Below, in pieces: positions 41,603 through 50,188 of a DNA stretch of 64,000 nucleotides. The notes beneath the pieces are model-generated. The model worked only from the letters and a program-made list of their open reading frames with translations. It did not search any database and was not told the DNA's origin. The stretch covers positions 6,933,861-6,997,860 of the forward strand of contig NZ_CP031320.1 of assembly GCF_003355155.1 (NCBI RefSeq), written 5' to 3'. Each line of letters begins with the position of its first letter. The stretch's first letter is position 1. The position numbers and the translations under genes are program-made. The stretch is from Streptomyces armeniacus (lineage in GTDB: Bacteria > Actinomycetota > Actinomycetes > Streptomycetales > Streptomycetaceae).

Positions 41603-42928
41603 TTGGACGCGTACAAGCACGTCGTCTACTGGCACGACACCGAGCCGGTGACCCCGCGGCCCCCGCTGCGAGGGAACGCTGACTACGACGTGTGCGTGGT
41701 CGGCGGCGGATTCACCGGGCTGTGGACCGCGTACTTCCTCAAGGAGGCCGAGCCGGCCCTCGACATCTGCGTCCTCGACGCCCGCCACTCCGGATACGGG
41801 GCGTCCGGCCGCGCCGACGGCTTCGTCACGCCGACCGTGGGGAAGGACATCCAGGCGCTGGTCGACCAGTTCGGCCCGGAGCGCGCGCTGGAGGCGTCGC
41901 GGGCGGTGGGCCGCTCCATCCTCGAGATCGGCAGGTTCACCCGGCGCAACCGTGTCGACGCGGAGTACGAGGCCAACGACTACCTCATGGTCGCCACCAG
42001 CCCGGCGCAGCTCAGGCGGCTGGAGGGGGACCGCGCCCTCGCCGAGCGGATGGGCGCCGCCCAGGCCGCCGTCATGTCGGCGGACGCCACGCGCGCGCTG
42101 GTGGACTCGCCCGCTGTGCTGGGCGGCATGCGTACGGGCGGCGCGCTGGTCAACCCGTTCAGGCTGAGCCGCGGCATCGCCCGGGTGGCCGAGGAGAAGG
42201 GCGTCACCCTCTACGACGACTCGCCGTGCCTGCGCGTGGAACCGGGCGTACGCCCCACGGTGGTCACCGCCGGGGGACGGGTGAAGGCCGACAAGGTCGT
42301 CCTCGCCACCAACGTCCACATGGACGCCTTCCCGCCGTTCCGCCGCAAGGTGGTGCCGGTCTGGACGTACGCCATGGTCAGCGAGCCGCTCACTGACGCG
42401 CAGCTCGCGCGGGCCGGCTGGGAGGGCAGGGAGGGACTGGTCGAGGCGAAGTCCCTGCTGACCTGCGCCAGGCTCACCCGCGACAACCGGGTCCTGTTCG
42501 CGGGCGGCCCGGTGCCCTACTACTTCGGCCGGGACAAGCGGCAGCGGAACATGAACCGGCCAGGCGTCTACCGCGAGATCCGCAAGGAGTTCCTGCGCTT
42601 CTTCCCCATGTGGAGAGACGTGCGCTTCTCCTACGCGTACGGGGGAGTGGCCGACGTGGTGCGCGACTTCGCCCCGCACTTCGGCACCCTCGCCGGCGGC
42701 TCCGTGCTCTACGGGTACGGCTACTGCGGCAACGGCATCGCGGCCACCCACACCGGGGGCAAGGTGCTGCGCGATCTGGCGCTCGGCAAGGAGACCGACT
42801 ACTCGCGGCTGCTCTTCGTCGACGGCCCGCAGCGCAAGCCGCCCGCCTCGTTCCCGCCCGAACCGGCGCTGTTCGCGGGTGTCCGCGCCGCCGCACGGCT
42901 GATGGACTGGAAGGACGCACGGGCATGA
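41603..42928 (+). CDS. FAD-dependent oxidoreductase (DAO/PuuB-like)
   Basis: A 441-residue flavoprotein of the DAO family. The FAD-binding Rossmann motif DYDVCVVGGGFTGLWTAYFLKEAEP is at about 30-54; GADGF-like SGRADGFVTP, a second nucleotide contact KVVLATNVHMDAF and the C-terminal GYGYCGNGIAATHTGGKVLRDLALG complete the fold. It most resembles gamma-glutamylputrescine-oxidase-like enzymes that oxidise amines, but the real substrate is unknown. It might oxidise or reduce the methylated acyl chain, or an amine in the product. The TTG start at 41,603 is chosen for its GAGGAG site; the stop overlaps the next gene (ATGA). Confidence 0.87.
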   Translation: MDAYKHVVYWHDTEPVTPRPPLRGNADYDVCVVGGGFTGLWTAYFLKEAEPALDICVLDARHSGYGASGRADGFVTPTVGKDIQALVDQFGPERALEASRAVGRSILEIGRFTRRNRVDAEYEANDYLMVATSPAQLRRLEGDRALAERMGAAQAAVMSADATRALVDSPAVLGGMRTGGALVNPFRLSRGIARVAEEKGVTLYDDSPCLRVEPGVRPTVVTAGGRVKADKVVLATNVHMDAFPPFRRKVVPVWTYAMVSEPLTDAQLARAGWEGREGLVEAKSLLTCARLTRDNRVLFAGGPVPYYFGRDKRQRNMNRPGVYREIRKEFLRFFPMWRDVRFSYAYGGVADVVRDFAPHFGTLAGGSVLYGYGYCGNGIAATHTGGKVLRDLALGKETDYSRLLFVDGPQRKPPASFPPEPALFAGVRAAARLMDWKDARA

Positions 42929-43935
42929 GCCGCCCCCGTACAGTGCTGCTGACCGGAGCGTCCGGAGTCGTCGGCCGCGCCATCCTGCGCGAGGAGCACG
43001 CCGGCCGCCTGCGGATCATCCCGGCCGCCCGCAGCGCGCCGGTGCCCGAGGCGACCGAACCGGTGCTGCACTGCGACGTGTCCCGGGAACGCTTTGGCCT
43101 CGACCGGGAGGACTACCGTGCCCTGGCGGCCGACGTCGACGTCGTGATCCACTCCGCCGGGCTGACCGAATGGGGCCTGCCGGCCGAGCGCTACCGACCC
43201 GTCAACATCGACGGCACCCGGCACGTGATCGACTTCGCCGAACAGGCGGGCGCCACCGTCCACTTCGTGAGCACCGAGTTCGTGGCCGCCCTCCTGCCGG
43301 ACGCGGCCGGGACGCTGAGCGACGGGAACATCTGCCGCAACTACATCGAGTCGAAGCGGCGGGCCGAGGTACTGCTGGAGGAGAGCGGCCTGCCGCACCT
43401 CGTCTTCCGGCCCACCAACCTCATCGGGCACGCCACGACCGGGTGGACGTCGCGGGGCCAGATCGTCCAGCAGATGTCCGACTGGCTGCGGCGCGGCCGT
43501 GCCCCCTTCGTACCCGTCTACCCGGGCATCCGGATGGACTTCGTGGCCCAGGACCTGCTGGCCAGGGCCATCGTGCGGGCCATCGAACTCGACGACGACC
43601 AGGGCACGTTCTACGTCTCCTACGGACCCGAGGCGATGGACGTGGAGGCGTGCCTCCGCACGCTGGCCAAGCACGCGGCCGGCCTGGGCCGCACCTTCAC
43701 CGCGCCACCGCTCAGGGACGCCCGCGCACTCGACCCGGCGGAGATCACCGGCCGCGACCCCATGACCCGTATGTATCTGGCCGTGCTCCGGGACGTCGGC
43801 GAGGTCACCTGGTGCAGCGGCGGCGTTCTGCCCACCTCCCTGCCCGAACTGCGGGAACGCTACGGGCTCACCGCGATCGACGACACGGCCGCCTACGCGG
43901 CCAGCCTCGCCTACGCCGCCGAGCACCTCGGCTGA
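42925..43935 (+). CDS. Extended SDR / thioester-reductase-like protein
   Basis: A 336-residue NAD(P)-dependent protein. Rossmann motif TVLLTGASGVVGRAIL (about 7-22); catalytic YIESK (YxxxK, about 143-147) after FVSTEFVAALL; VFRPTNLIGH. This is the fold of extended SDRs such as fatty acyl or thioester reductases and nucleoside-sugar epimerases. In this context a reductase that acts on acyl-ACP, for example to an aldehyde, is possible but not proven. It overlaps the FAD enzyme gene by 4 bp and is followed 18 bp later by another SDR. Confidence 0.85.
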   Translation: MSRPRTVLLTGASGVVGRAILREEHAGRLRIIPAARSAPVPEATEPVLHCDVSRERFGLDREDYRALAADVDVVIHSAGLTEWGLPAERYRPVNIDGTRHVIDFAEQAGATVHFVSTEFVAALLPDAAGTLSDGNICRNYIESKRRAEVLLEESGLPHLVFRPTNLIGHATTGWTSRGQIVQQMSDWLRRGRAPFVPVYPGIRMDFVAQDLLARAIVRAIELDDDQGTFYVSYGPEAMDVEACLRTLAKHAAGLGRTFTAPPLRDARALDPAEITGRDPMTRMYLAVLRDVGEVTWCSGGVLPTSLPELRERYGLTAIDDTAAYAASLAYAAEHLG

Positions 43936-43953
43936 ACCCACGGAAGGACACTG

Positions 43954-44874
43954 GTGGTGAACGGAGTCTGGAAACCCCCGGAACTCGGCGGGAAGGTGGC
44001 AGTGGTCACCGGTGCCAGCAGAGGAGTCGGTCGGGGCATCGCGCTCGCACTCGGCGAGGCCGGCGCGACCGTCTACGTCACCGGCCGCAGCACCCGGGAC
44101 GGCCGGCGCACCGAGGACCTGCCCGGCACCGTGGAGGACACCGCAGAGGAGGTCACACGCCTGGGCGGCAAGGGCGTCGCGCTGCCATGCGACCACGGCG
44201 ACCCCGAGCAGAACGAAGGGCTGGCCCGGCAGATCGAGGCCGCCGAGGGACATCTCGACCTGCTGGTCAACAACGCCTGGGGAGGGTACGAACGCTCCCA
44301 CGAGGTCCCGTTCGACGCCCCCTTCTGGAAACAGCCGATGTGGCGCTACGACCTCTTCGAGACGTCTCTGCGCGCGCAGTACGACGTGACGCGGCGGCTC
44401 GTACCGCTGATGCTGCCGCAGCGCAGCGGGCTGATCGTCGGCATCAGCTTCTCCGACGGCGACATCTACCTCGGCCAGGTCGCCTACGACGTCTTCAAGA
44501 CGGCGGTCGACCGCATGTGCCGCGGCTTCGCCGCCGACCTGCGCAAGCGGGACATCGCGGCGGTCTCGCTGCACCCCGGCTTCGTCCGCACGGAGCGGGT
44601 GGACGCCGCCTGGGAGGCGCTGGGCAGCGGCCCCGCCGCCGTGGCGCACTCACCCGAGTACGTGGGACGGGCGGTGGCTGCGCTGCTCGCCACCCCCGAC
44701 ATCATGGAGCGGAGCGGCCAGGTGCTGGCAACGGGCGACCTGGCCGCCGAGTTCGACTTCGACGACGTGGACGGACGGCGCCCGCCGGTCTTCCGCCTGG
44801 AGGGGCGGATGAGCCTGGCCACCCGGATGGACAGGCTGAACAGGGTGGTCAAGGGTGCCCATCAGCAGCGCTGA
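43954..44874 (+). CDS. Short-chain dehydrogenase/reductase
   Basis: A 306-residue classical SDR: cofactor loop VAVVTGASRGVGRGIALALGEAG (about 16-38), LLVNNAWGG (about 105), active-site Tyr/Lys in VAYDVFKTAVDRM (YxxxK) and PGFVRTERV. The NNAWGG and the long C-terminal extension resemble DHRS1-type reductases. The substrate is unknown; it is the last gene of the ACP operon, so it probably reduces a keto or aldehyde group on the starter or product. It converges with and overlaps the phosphopantetheinyl transferase gene by 26 bp. Start GTG 43,954; another GTG follows immediately. Confidence 0.87.
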   Translation: MVNGVWKPPELGGKVAVVTGASRGVGRGIALALGEAGATVYVTGRSTRDGRRTEDLPGTVEDTAEEVTRLGGKGVALPCDHGDPEQNEGLARQIEAAEGHLDLLVNNAWGGYERSHEVPFDAPFWKQPMWRYDLFETSLRAQYDVTRRLVPLMLPQRSGLIVGISFSDGDIYLGQVAYDVFKTAVDRMCRGFAADLRKRDIAAVSLHPGFVRTERVDAAWEALGSGPAAVAHSPEYVGRAVAALLATPDIMERSGQVLATGDLAAEFDFDDVDGRRPPVFRLEGRMSLATRMDRLNRVVKGAHQQR

Positions 44875-45595
44875 CCCGGCCGCCGCCATCCCGCCGTACG
44901 GCCACCGCGGCCTGGTAGCCCTCGGGCGCGGGCACGTCCCGCAGCACCCAGCCGGAGGGGCCCGGTGCCGCGGCGGTCGGGGCGAACCGTTCGCCGAGAC
45001 CCACGTGGTGGGTCCCGAGGCCGCCGGCCAGGCCGGTGCCGATGCCCTTCAGATACGCCTCCTTCCGTACGAGGCAGCTGCACGTCGCCGAGGGGCGTAC
45101 GGCTGCCGGCAGGGCGGCCAGGGCGCGTTGCTCCTCCGGGTGAAGTCGCCGCGCGGTCCGCTCGAGGCCGTCGCGTACCAGCGCCTCGGACTCGATGTCC
45201 GCGCCCACGGGGGAGCCGGACAGGGCGCAGAGCGCCGTGTCCGCGGCGTGCGACAGCGAGAAGTGCACGTCGGGCCGGCCGGCCACGGCGGGCCGTCCGT
45301 GCGGACGGCCGCACCCGGGAGCCCCGCACCGTTGCCGTACGAACACGACCTCGCGCGGATCGGTACCCAGGTGCGCGCCGAGGAACAGCCGCAGTCCCAC
45401 ATGTGCGGTGACGAAGCGCTCGCGCTCGAGCGGGAACCGGAAGGCGGCGGCCCGCCGCCGCTCCTCCTCGTCCAGCACGTCCGCCGCCTCGGTCGCGGCG
45501 GCGGTGTGCTCCGGCAGCCACAGCAGCCGTACGGCCACGTCGCCGGCGGGGGGCGCGCGCTCCGGCTCGCTCCGCGGAGCGGCGCCGGACGTCAC
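44849..45595 (-). CDS. Sfp-type 4'-phosphopantetheinyl transferase
   Basis: A 248-residue enzyme that transfers phosphopantetheine from CoA to Ser of ACPs, converting them to the holo form. Motifs: VHFSLSHAADTALCALS, VGADIE (magnesium-binding) and RKEAYLKGIGTGLAGG (catalytic Glu/Lys). The usual Trp before the last motif is Leu (CLVRKEAYLK). It probably activates the standalone ACP and the PKS ACPs of this cluster. The GTG at 45,595 lies 2 bp after the stop of the LuxR-type gene, so the two are likely co-transcribed. Confidence 0.9.
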   Translation of the reverse strand: MTSGAAPRSEPERAPPAGDVAVRLLWLPEHTAAATEAADVLDEEERRRAAAFRFPLERERFVTAHVGLRLFLGAHLGTDPREVVFVRQRCGAPGCGRPHGRPAVAGRPDVHFSLSHAADTALCALSGSPVGADIESEALVRDGLERTARRLHPEEQRALAALPAAVRPSATCSCLVRKEAYLKGIGTGLAGGLGTHHVGLGERFAPTAAAPGPSGWVLRDVPAPEGYQAAVAVRRDGGGRVSAADGHP

Positions 45596-45597
45596 GG

Positions 45598-45918
45598 CTA
45601 CCAGGTGTCGCTGTCGGGGCGGTCCGGCCTCAGCTCGTCTTTCCACTCCATGGAGAGCAGCACGGCCTCGACTCGGGACCTGAGGCCGAGTTTCCTGGTG
45701 ATGTTCGTCAGATGCGCCTTCACGGTCCGTTCCGCTATCCCCAGCCGCCTGCTGAGTACGCGATTGCTTTCGCCGGCCGCCAATACCCGGAGCACCTCGC
45801 GTTCCCGGGCGGTCAACACCTGGAGTGCGGATCTTTTCGACAGAGTACTGACACGATCCCCCGCGCTTTCCGTTGGACGCAGTGTGTCGGCACGGCCCGG
45901 CTGGTCATTTCCGGTCAT
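45598..45918 (-). CDS. Small LuxR-type DNA-binding regulator
   Basis: A 106-residue protein consisting of little more than a LuxR/NarL helix-turn-helix: LTAREREVLRVLAAGESNRVLSRRLGIAERTVKAHLTNITRKLGLRSRVEAV (about 36-88). There is no receiver, autoinducer or ATPase domain, so it resembles stand-alone activators such as GerE. The ATG at 45,918 has a GGAG site 6 bp upstream, preferred to a TTG at 45,930. It is a pathway-specific regulator candidate; it is divergent from the KAS III gene and leads into the PPTase gene. Confidence 0.85.
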   Translation of the reverse strand: MTGNDQPGRADTLRPTESAGDRVSTLSKRSALQVLTAREREVLRVLAAGESNRVLSRRLGIAERTVKAHLTNITRKLGLRSRVEAVLLSMEWKDELRPDRPDSDTW

Positions 45919-46140
45919 CACGTACTCCAACTTCCCCGATATTTACCTTGTTGCAGGAGGAAGACCGATCGGGACACAGCCCACAATCGACTCCGGCCAC
46001 ACGCCGGAGGGACGAGGATGGCACTCAGTGTGCCGGGGGCGGCTGCCGAGGAATCTCTCCCTGGTCATCCTCGCACTACCGTACTCAGTCCGCAACACCC
46101 CGTATGCAAGCCGGATATGACGCCGTGTCAAACTAGTTGA
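45919..46140. promoter_or_regulatory. Divergent promoter region, LuxR-type regulator/KAS III
   Basis: A roughly 220-bp gap of lower GC than its surroundings between divergent genes. It should contain both promoters. I see no strong palindrome and no convincing open frame. Confidence 0.5.
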
Positions 46141-47127
46141 GTGGTGAATCATATGGCAGTTCCAGGTCCTTCACGCGATACGGCGGGTTTTTGCGGGTCC
46201 CGGCTCGCGGCGGTGGCCGCCAGTCGCCCGGAACGGGTGGTCGACAACCAGGATTTGGGGAATTCATTACATGTCTCCCCGGACTGGATCGAGCGCCGTG
46301 TGGGCATACGGGAACGGCGTTATGCGGGACCCGGTGAGTCGATCCCGAGAATGGCTGCGGATGCCGCTTCCAAGGCATTGTCCACGGCCGGCCTGGTACC
46401 CTCCGATGTCGATTTACTCGTTCTTGGGACGTGTTCCATGCCGTCTCCGATGCCGGGCGGCGGAGTGATGACGGCGGCGGAATTGGGAATTCCGAATGTG
46501 GGGGCTTTCGACGTCAACGCGGCCTGCGCCGGCTTCTGTTACGGCCTGGGGATCGCCGACGGCATGGTGCGGTCCGGCACGAGCCGCTGTGCGCTCGTGA
46601 TCGGCGCGGAGCGCATGACGGACTGGGTCGACCCCGAGGACACGGACACCGCCCCGATCTTCGCGGACGGCGCCGGCGCCGCGGTCGTACTGCCGGCCGA
46701 GCGGCCCGGGGTCCACCCGGTGGTGTGGGGCGGGGACGGCGACCGCTCCTCGCTCGTGGCCATTCCTGACCGTTGGAGCCACATGAAAATGCAGGGGCAG
46801 CCCGTCTACCGGTGGGCCACCACGGAGCTGATCGCTGTCGGCGAGGAGGCATGCCGCCGTGCAGGGCTGGCCCCGTCGGAGCTGAAGGGACTGGTCACGC
46901 ACCAGGCGAACCTGCGGATGATCGACCGCATGGCCGAGGGCCTCGGCGCGGTGAACGCGGCGGTGGCGCGGGACGTGGTCCACAGCGGCAACACCTCCGC
47001 CGCCTCCGTTCCCCTGGCCCTGAGCCGGCTGATCGACCTGGGCGAGGTGCGCTCGGGCGACCCGGTCCTGCTGCTCGGCTTCGGCGCGGGACTCAGCTAC
47101 GCGGCCCAGGTGGTGGACTGCCCGTGA
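46141..47127 (+). CDS. 3-oxoacyl-ACP synthase III (FabH-like), TTA-containing
   Basis: A 328-residue KAS III with a complete catalytic triad: Cys129 in NAACAGFCYGL, His in VTHQANLRMIDR, Asn in HSGNTSAASVPLALS. It condenses an acyl-CoA with malonyl-ACP, so it may make or elongate a fatty acyl starter. Two in-frame TTA codons (46,267-46,269 and 46,414-46,416) make translation depend on the rare leucyl tRNA bldA, a common control in Streptomyces secondary metabolism. The first 400 bp are less GC-rich than the neighbours. Start GTG 46,141; an in-frame ATG at 46,153 is an equally good start. Confidence 0.92.
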   Translation: MVNHMAVPGPSRDTAGFCGSRLAAVAASRPERVVDNQDLGNSLHVSPDWIERRVGIRERRYAGPGESIPRMAADAASKALSTAGLVPSDVDLLVLGTCSMPSPMPGGGVMTAAELGIPNVGAFDVNAACAGFCYGLGIADGMVRSGTSRCALVIGAERMTDWVDPEDTDTAPIFADGAGAAVVLPAERPGVHPVVWGGDGDRSSLVAIPDRWSHMKMQGQPVYRWATTELIAVGEEACRRAGLAPSELKGLVTHQANLRMIDRMAEGLGAVNAAVARDVVHSGNTSAASVPLALSRLIDLGEVRSGDPVLLLGFGAGLSYAAQVVDCP

Positions 47128-47296
47128 GCGGTACGCACCGCCGGCGCGGCGGATAGGTCCCGGCGCGCGGCTGTGCGACAGGGGATTCTCCCGCTTGTCC
47201 ATGGCTTCCTTCCCCCGCGGTGAACCGTCGGCTGCCGGACCCTGGGGATTGAAGGGGGCGGGCATACAAAGCGGATACATTCCGGCGGAGGCGCCC

Positions 47297-47314
47297 CGCG
47301 CCGTTCGGCGCGGC
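47297..47314. terminator. Bidirectional hairpin between convergent genes
   Basis: CCGCGCC-GTTC-GGCGCGG, a perfect 7-bp stem with a four-base loop, in the 202-bp gap between the convergent KAS III and NarL-type genes. Confidence 0.5.
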
Positions 47315-47329
47315 AACCGGCCTGCCGTG

Positions 47330-48010
47330 TCAGCCCGGGCAGGCGAGCAGTTCGGGTGTGCGGGCGCGGACGATCCCGATCTCGTAGGCGAAGATCACGG
47401 CGTGTACCCGGTTCCGCAGTTCGAGCTTGTTGAACATGTGCTGCACATGGGACTTCACCGTGCTCTCGCTGACGGAGAGTTCGACGGAGATCTCGGCGTT
47501 GGTCATCCCCTGCGCAATGAGCCGCAGCACGTCGGCCTCCCGGCGGGTGAGGTGGTCGAGGTGGCCGTGGTCCGGTTCCGCGGTCGTCGGCACGTGGTCG
47601 GGCTGCCGGGCGCCCGCGGGGGTGATGAGGCTGTAGCCGGCCGCGATCATGCGTACCGCGGCGCAGACCATCTCCGAACTCGAGTGGTTGAGCAGGATGC
47701 CGTCGACGCCGGCTCCGGGAAGCCGGCGGACCCGCTGGTCGACGCTGTCCACCAGGACCAGCGTGGCCTTCGCCCCGCACTCGGCGACCATGCGCCGTAT
47801 GGCGGTGACGTCTATGGCGTCGCTCGGTGTGTCCAGCATGGCGACGTCGGAGGACCGGCCCGCGGGCAGCTGGCTCGCCTGCCGGATGCTCTTCGCCTCG
47901 CCGACGACCTGGAGGTCGGAGGAGCTTTCCAGCATCGCCCGGTATCCGGCTCTCACGACGCTGCGCTCGCTCACCACTAGGACGCTTATCGGTTTCCCTC
48001 GCTGCATCAT
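47330..48010 (-). CDS. Atypical NarL/LuxR response regulator
   Basis: A 226-residue regulator with a degenerate receiver and an intact LuxR helix-turn-helix (LTRREADVLRLIAQGMTNAEISVELSVSESTVKSHVQHMFNKL). In the receiver the usual acidic pair (VDDH) is VSERS and the conserved Lys is replaced (GILLNHSSS); an Asp remains in DVAMLDTPSDAID. Normal phosphorylation is therefore unlikely, and the domain may sense a ligand or protein as in other atypical regulators of antibiotic clusters. No kinase gene is nearby. The ATG at 48,010 is preceded by GAGGA; an ATG 3 bp further in is also possible. Confidence 0.87.
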   Translation of the reverse strand: MMQRGKPISVLVVSERSVVRAGYRAMLESSSDLQVVGEAKSIRQASQLPAGRSSDVAMLDTPSDAIDVTAIRRMVAECGAKATLVLVDSVDQRVRRLPGAGVDGILLNHSSSEMVCAAVRMIAAGYSLITPAGARQPDHVPTTAEPDHGHLDHLTRREADVLRLIAQGMTNAEISVELSVSESTVKSHVQHMFNKLELRNRVHAVIFAYEIGIVRARTPELLACPG

Positions 48011-48408
48011 GTCCTCACGAATGACGTCTGGCTCAGCAACAAGAACTTCGAGGCGCGGCGAACTTACGGGGACACCCGTGGCGGCGGTGCGCCGCAGCGG
48101 CACTCGGCTGTCGCGGCGTCATGGTTGTTCTGTCTTCGGCTCAGCACGGACGTCACGAGCTGAGTGAGCTTCACATGGCTCCGTGGCATGGCCTTCACAG
48201 TACGGAATGGGGCCCACACTGGTGGTATAGAGCCGGTATAGGAACTGCCCGGTGCACGTCACCGCCGCCGATGCCGTGCGAGCAGTCCGCGGGCCGAGCC
48301 CTGGAGCATATGCCAGCGGCGTCGCCAAGAGGACTATACGGCTTGAGTGTTGGCCGGACGGAGATACCGTACGGCGCCCGCGCCGCGGCGGCCGGACGCG
48401 GACATGGC

Positions 48409-48440
48409 GTCGCGCCCGGGTCGGGGGTCCCGGGCGCGAC
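48409..48440 (-). terminator. Distal hairpin downstream of MFS gene
   Basis: GTCGCGCCCGGG and its exact complement CCCGGGCGCGAC form a 12-bp stem with an 8-base loop. Confidence 0.6.
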
Positions 48441-48441
48441 G

Positions 48442-48475
48442 CTCCTGAACCGCTACGGGGGGTTCGGTTCAGGAG
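48442..48475 (-). terminator. Proximal hairpin downstream of MFS gene
   Basis: CTCCTGAACCG and CGGTTCAGGAG form a perfect 11-bp stem with a 12-base loop, starting about 10 bp after the MFS stop. Two tandem hairpins here suggest a strong transcript end. Confidence 0.65.
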
Positions 48476-48485
48476 ATCAGGGGGC

Positions 48486-50111
48486 TCAACTCCGTTCGGA
48501 CGGCCCTTGCTTGGCGGTGCGGACGCCCCGGTCCGGGTCCCCGGCCGCCGGCTCCGGGACGGCGCGCCCGTGCCCGGCCGTGGCCGCCGGTTCGGTGCGC
48601 TTCGGCACCAGTACGACCGCGAGGAAGGCGGTGAACGCGGCGGTGGCGAGAACGCCGTACGCGGCCGTGGTGTAGCCGTCGACGAAGGCGGACCGGGCCG
48701 CCGACACCAGCGGGCCCGCCGCGGCGTCCGGCAGCTGCGCCGCGACTCCCGTCGCGCCGCCGAGCGAGTCCTCGGCCGCCTCGCGCGCCGCGGGCGGCAG
48801 CTGGGCCGTGATCCGCTCCGGCAGGCCGTCGGCGTACACGGAGTTGAGCACGCTGCCGTAGACGGCGATGCCGAGCGCCGCGCCGACTTCGATCGCCGCG
48901 TCGAAGGTGCCGCCCACCACGCCGCCGCGTTCGGCCGGTGCGTTGGCCATCACCGAGTCCGTCATGGCGGGGATGGCCACGCCGGCGCCGAGGCCGAAGA
49001 GGACGCCGGCGACCATCACGCTCGTGTCGTCACTGGAAAGGTCCACGGTGCTCAGCACGTACGCGCCGCCGGCGGCGAGCGCCGCACCGAGGGTGATCGG
49101 CCAGCGCGGCCCGGTCCGGTGGTAGAGCTGCTCGCCGACCGGCACCCCCACGATGAGCGCGACGCCGGCGGGCAGCAGCCGCAGACCGGTCTCCAGCGCG
49201 TCGTAGCCCATGAACTGCAGGGCGTACAGCGCCACCAGGTAGATCATCCCGATGACGATCGTGAAGATCAGGGCCGCGAAGGCCGCCCCGGCGGCGAAGA
49301 ACTTGTTGGTGAACCAGTCGAGATCGACCATCGGATTGCTCACCCGGCGTTCCACGATGATGAACGCCACCAGCGAGACCAGGAACAGCGCCCAGGCGCC
49401 CATGACCTCCATCGAGAGCCAGCCCTTGACCGGGCCCTCGATGACGCCGTACACGAGCCCGCCCAGCATGAGGCAGGACAGCAGCGCTCCCCACGGGTCG
49501 AGTGGGCCGGCATTGCGGTCCCGGGAGGCGGGGAGCAGCGGCACGGTGGCCAGCAGGAGCACCAGGGCGATTGGCACGTTGAGGTAGAACGACGCCTCCC
49601 AGCCGTACGGTTCGACCAGGGCGCCGCTCAGCAGCGGCCCGCCGGCGAGGCCCAGGCCCGCGGAGGCTCCCCACAGGGACAGGGCGCGCTTGCGCTCGCC
49701 CTCCTCCACGAACGTGGCCCGTACGAGGCCGAGTGTGGCGGGCATGATCAGGGCGCCGGAGACGCCCAGGCCCACCCGTACCGCGATCATCGTGCTCGGC
49801 TCGTCGCTGAGCCCTCCGGCCACGCTGAACACGGCGAAGCCGCCCAGGCCCCACATGAGGGCGGCGCGGCGGCCGAACTTGTCGCCCACGGCGCCCATCG
49901 CGAACAGCAGTGCCGCGACCGTGAGCGGATAGGCGTCCAGCATCCACTGGAGTTCGTTCGAGGTCGCGTTCATGTCCTGGACGACGTCGCGCAGCGCAAC
50001 GGTCAGCGCGAGGTTCGCCGTGACCACCAGGAACAGACTGAGGGCCAGCACGCTCAGACCGGCCCAGCGTCGGGGGTGGGCCGTGACCGGCTGTGTGGGT
50101 GGAGATGGCAT
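48486..50111 (-). CDS. MFS transporter, DHA2 (EmrB/QacA) family
   Basis: A 541-residue membrane protein with about 14 predicted helices. It has the MFS motif A-like GAVGDKFGRRAALMWGLGG (about 75-93) and motif C-like GLAGGPLLSGALVEPYGWEASFYLNVPIALVLLL (about 155-190), both typical of 14-helix proton-driven drug exporters. It probably exports the cluster product and gives self-resistance. The ATG at 50,111 fits the short cytoplasmic N-terminus. It is divergent from a TetR gene with an operator-like palindrome between them, so it is probably repressed by that protein. Confidence 0.92.
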   Translation of the reverse strand: MPSPPTQPVTAHPRRWAGLSVLALSLFLVVTANLALTVALRDVVQDMNATSNELQWMLDAYPLTVAALLFAMGAVGDKFGRRAALMWGLGGFAVFSVAGGLSDEPSTMIAVRVGLGVSGALIMPATLGLVRATFVEEGERKRALSLWGASAGLGLAGGPLLSGALVEPYGWEASFYLNVPIALVLLLATVPLLPASRDRNAGPLDPWGALLSCLMLGGLVYGVIEGPVKGWLSMEVMGAWALFLVSLVAFIIVERRVSNPMVDLDWFTNKFFAAGAAFAALIFTIVIGMIYLVALYALQFMGYDALETGLRLLPAGVALIVGVPVGEQLYHRTGPRWPITLGAALAAGGAYVLSTVDLSSDDTSVMVAGVLFGLGAGVAIPAMTDSVMANAPAERGGVVGGTFDAAIEVGAALGIAVYGSVLNSVYADGLPERITAQLPPAAREAAEDSLGGATGVAAQLPDAAAGPLVSAARSAFVDGYTTAAYGVLATAAFTAFLAVVLVPKRTEPAATAGHGRAVPEPAAGDPDRGVRTAKQGPSERS

Positions 50112-50138
50112 CCGGGCGCTCCCTCGGCAAGCAACTAG

Positions 50139-50155
50139 TACGGTACGGTACCGTA
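50139..50155. promoter_or_regulatory. TetR-type operator in MFS/tetR divergent promoter
   Basis: TACGGTACCGTA (50,144-50,155) is a perfect 12-bp palindrome overlapped on its left by a second TACGGTAC half-site (50,139-50,146). It lies in the 77-bp gap between the divergent exporter and TetR genes, close to where their promoters must be. Confidence 0.7.
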
Positions 50156-50188
50156 TCATTGCCGCCGGGCTCAAGTAAACTGCCTGTT

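Larger units (their letters stand above)
48011..48485. other. 475-bp intergenic region with two tandem hairpins
   Basis: The region holds the promoter of the NarL-type gene on its left side and the 3' hairpins of the MFS gene on its right side (annotated separately). The middle part (about 48,120-48,330) is of lower GC and contains no convincing gene. Confidence 0.6.
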
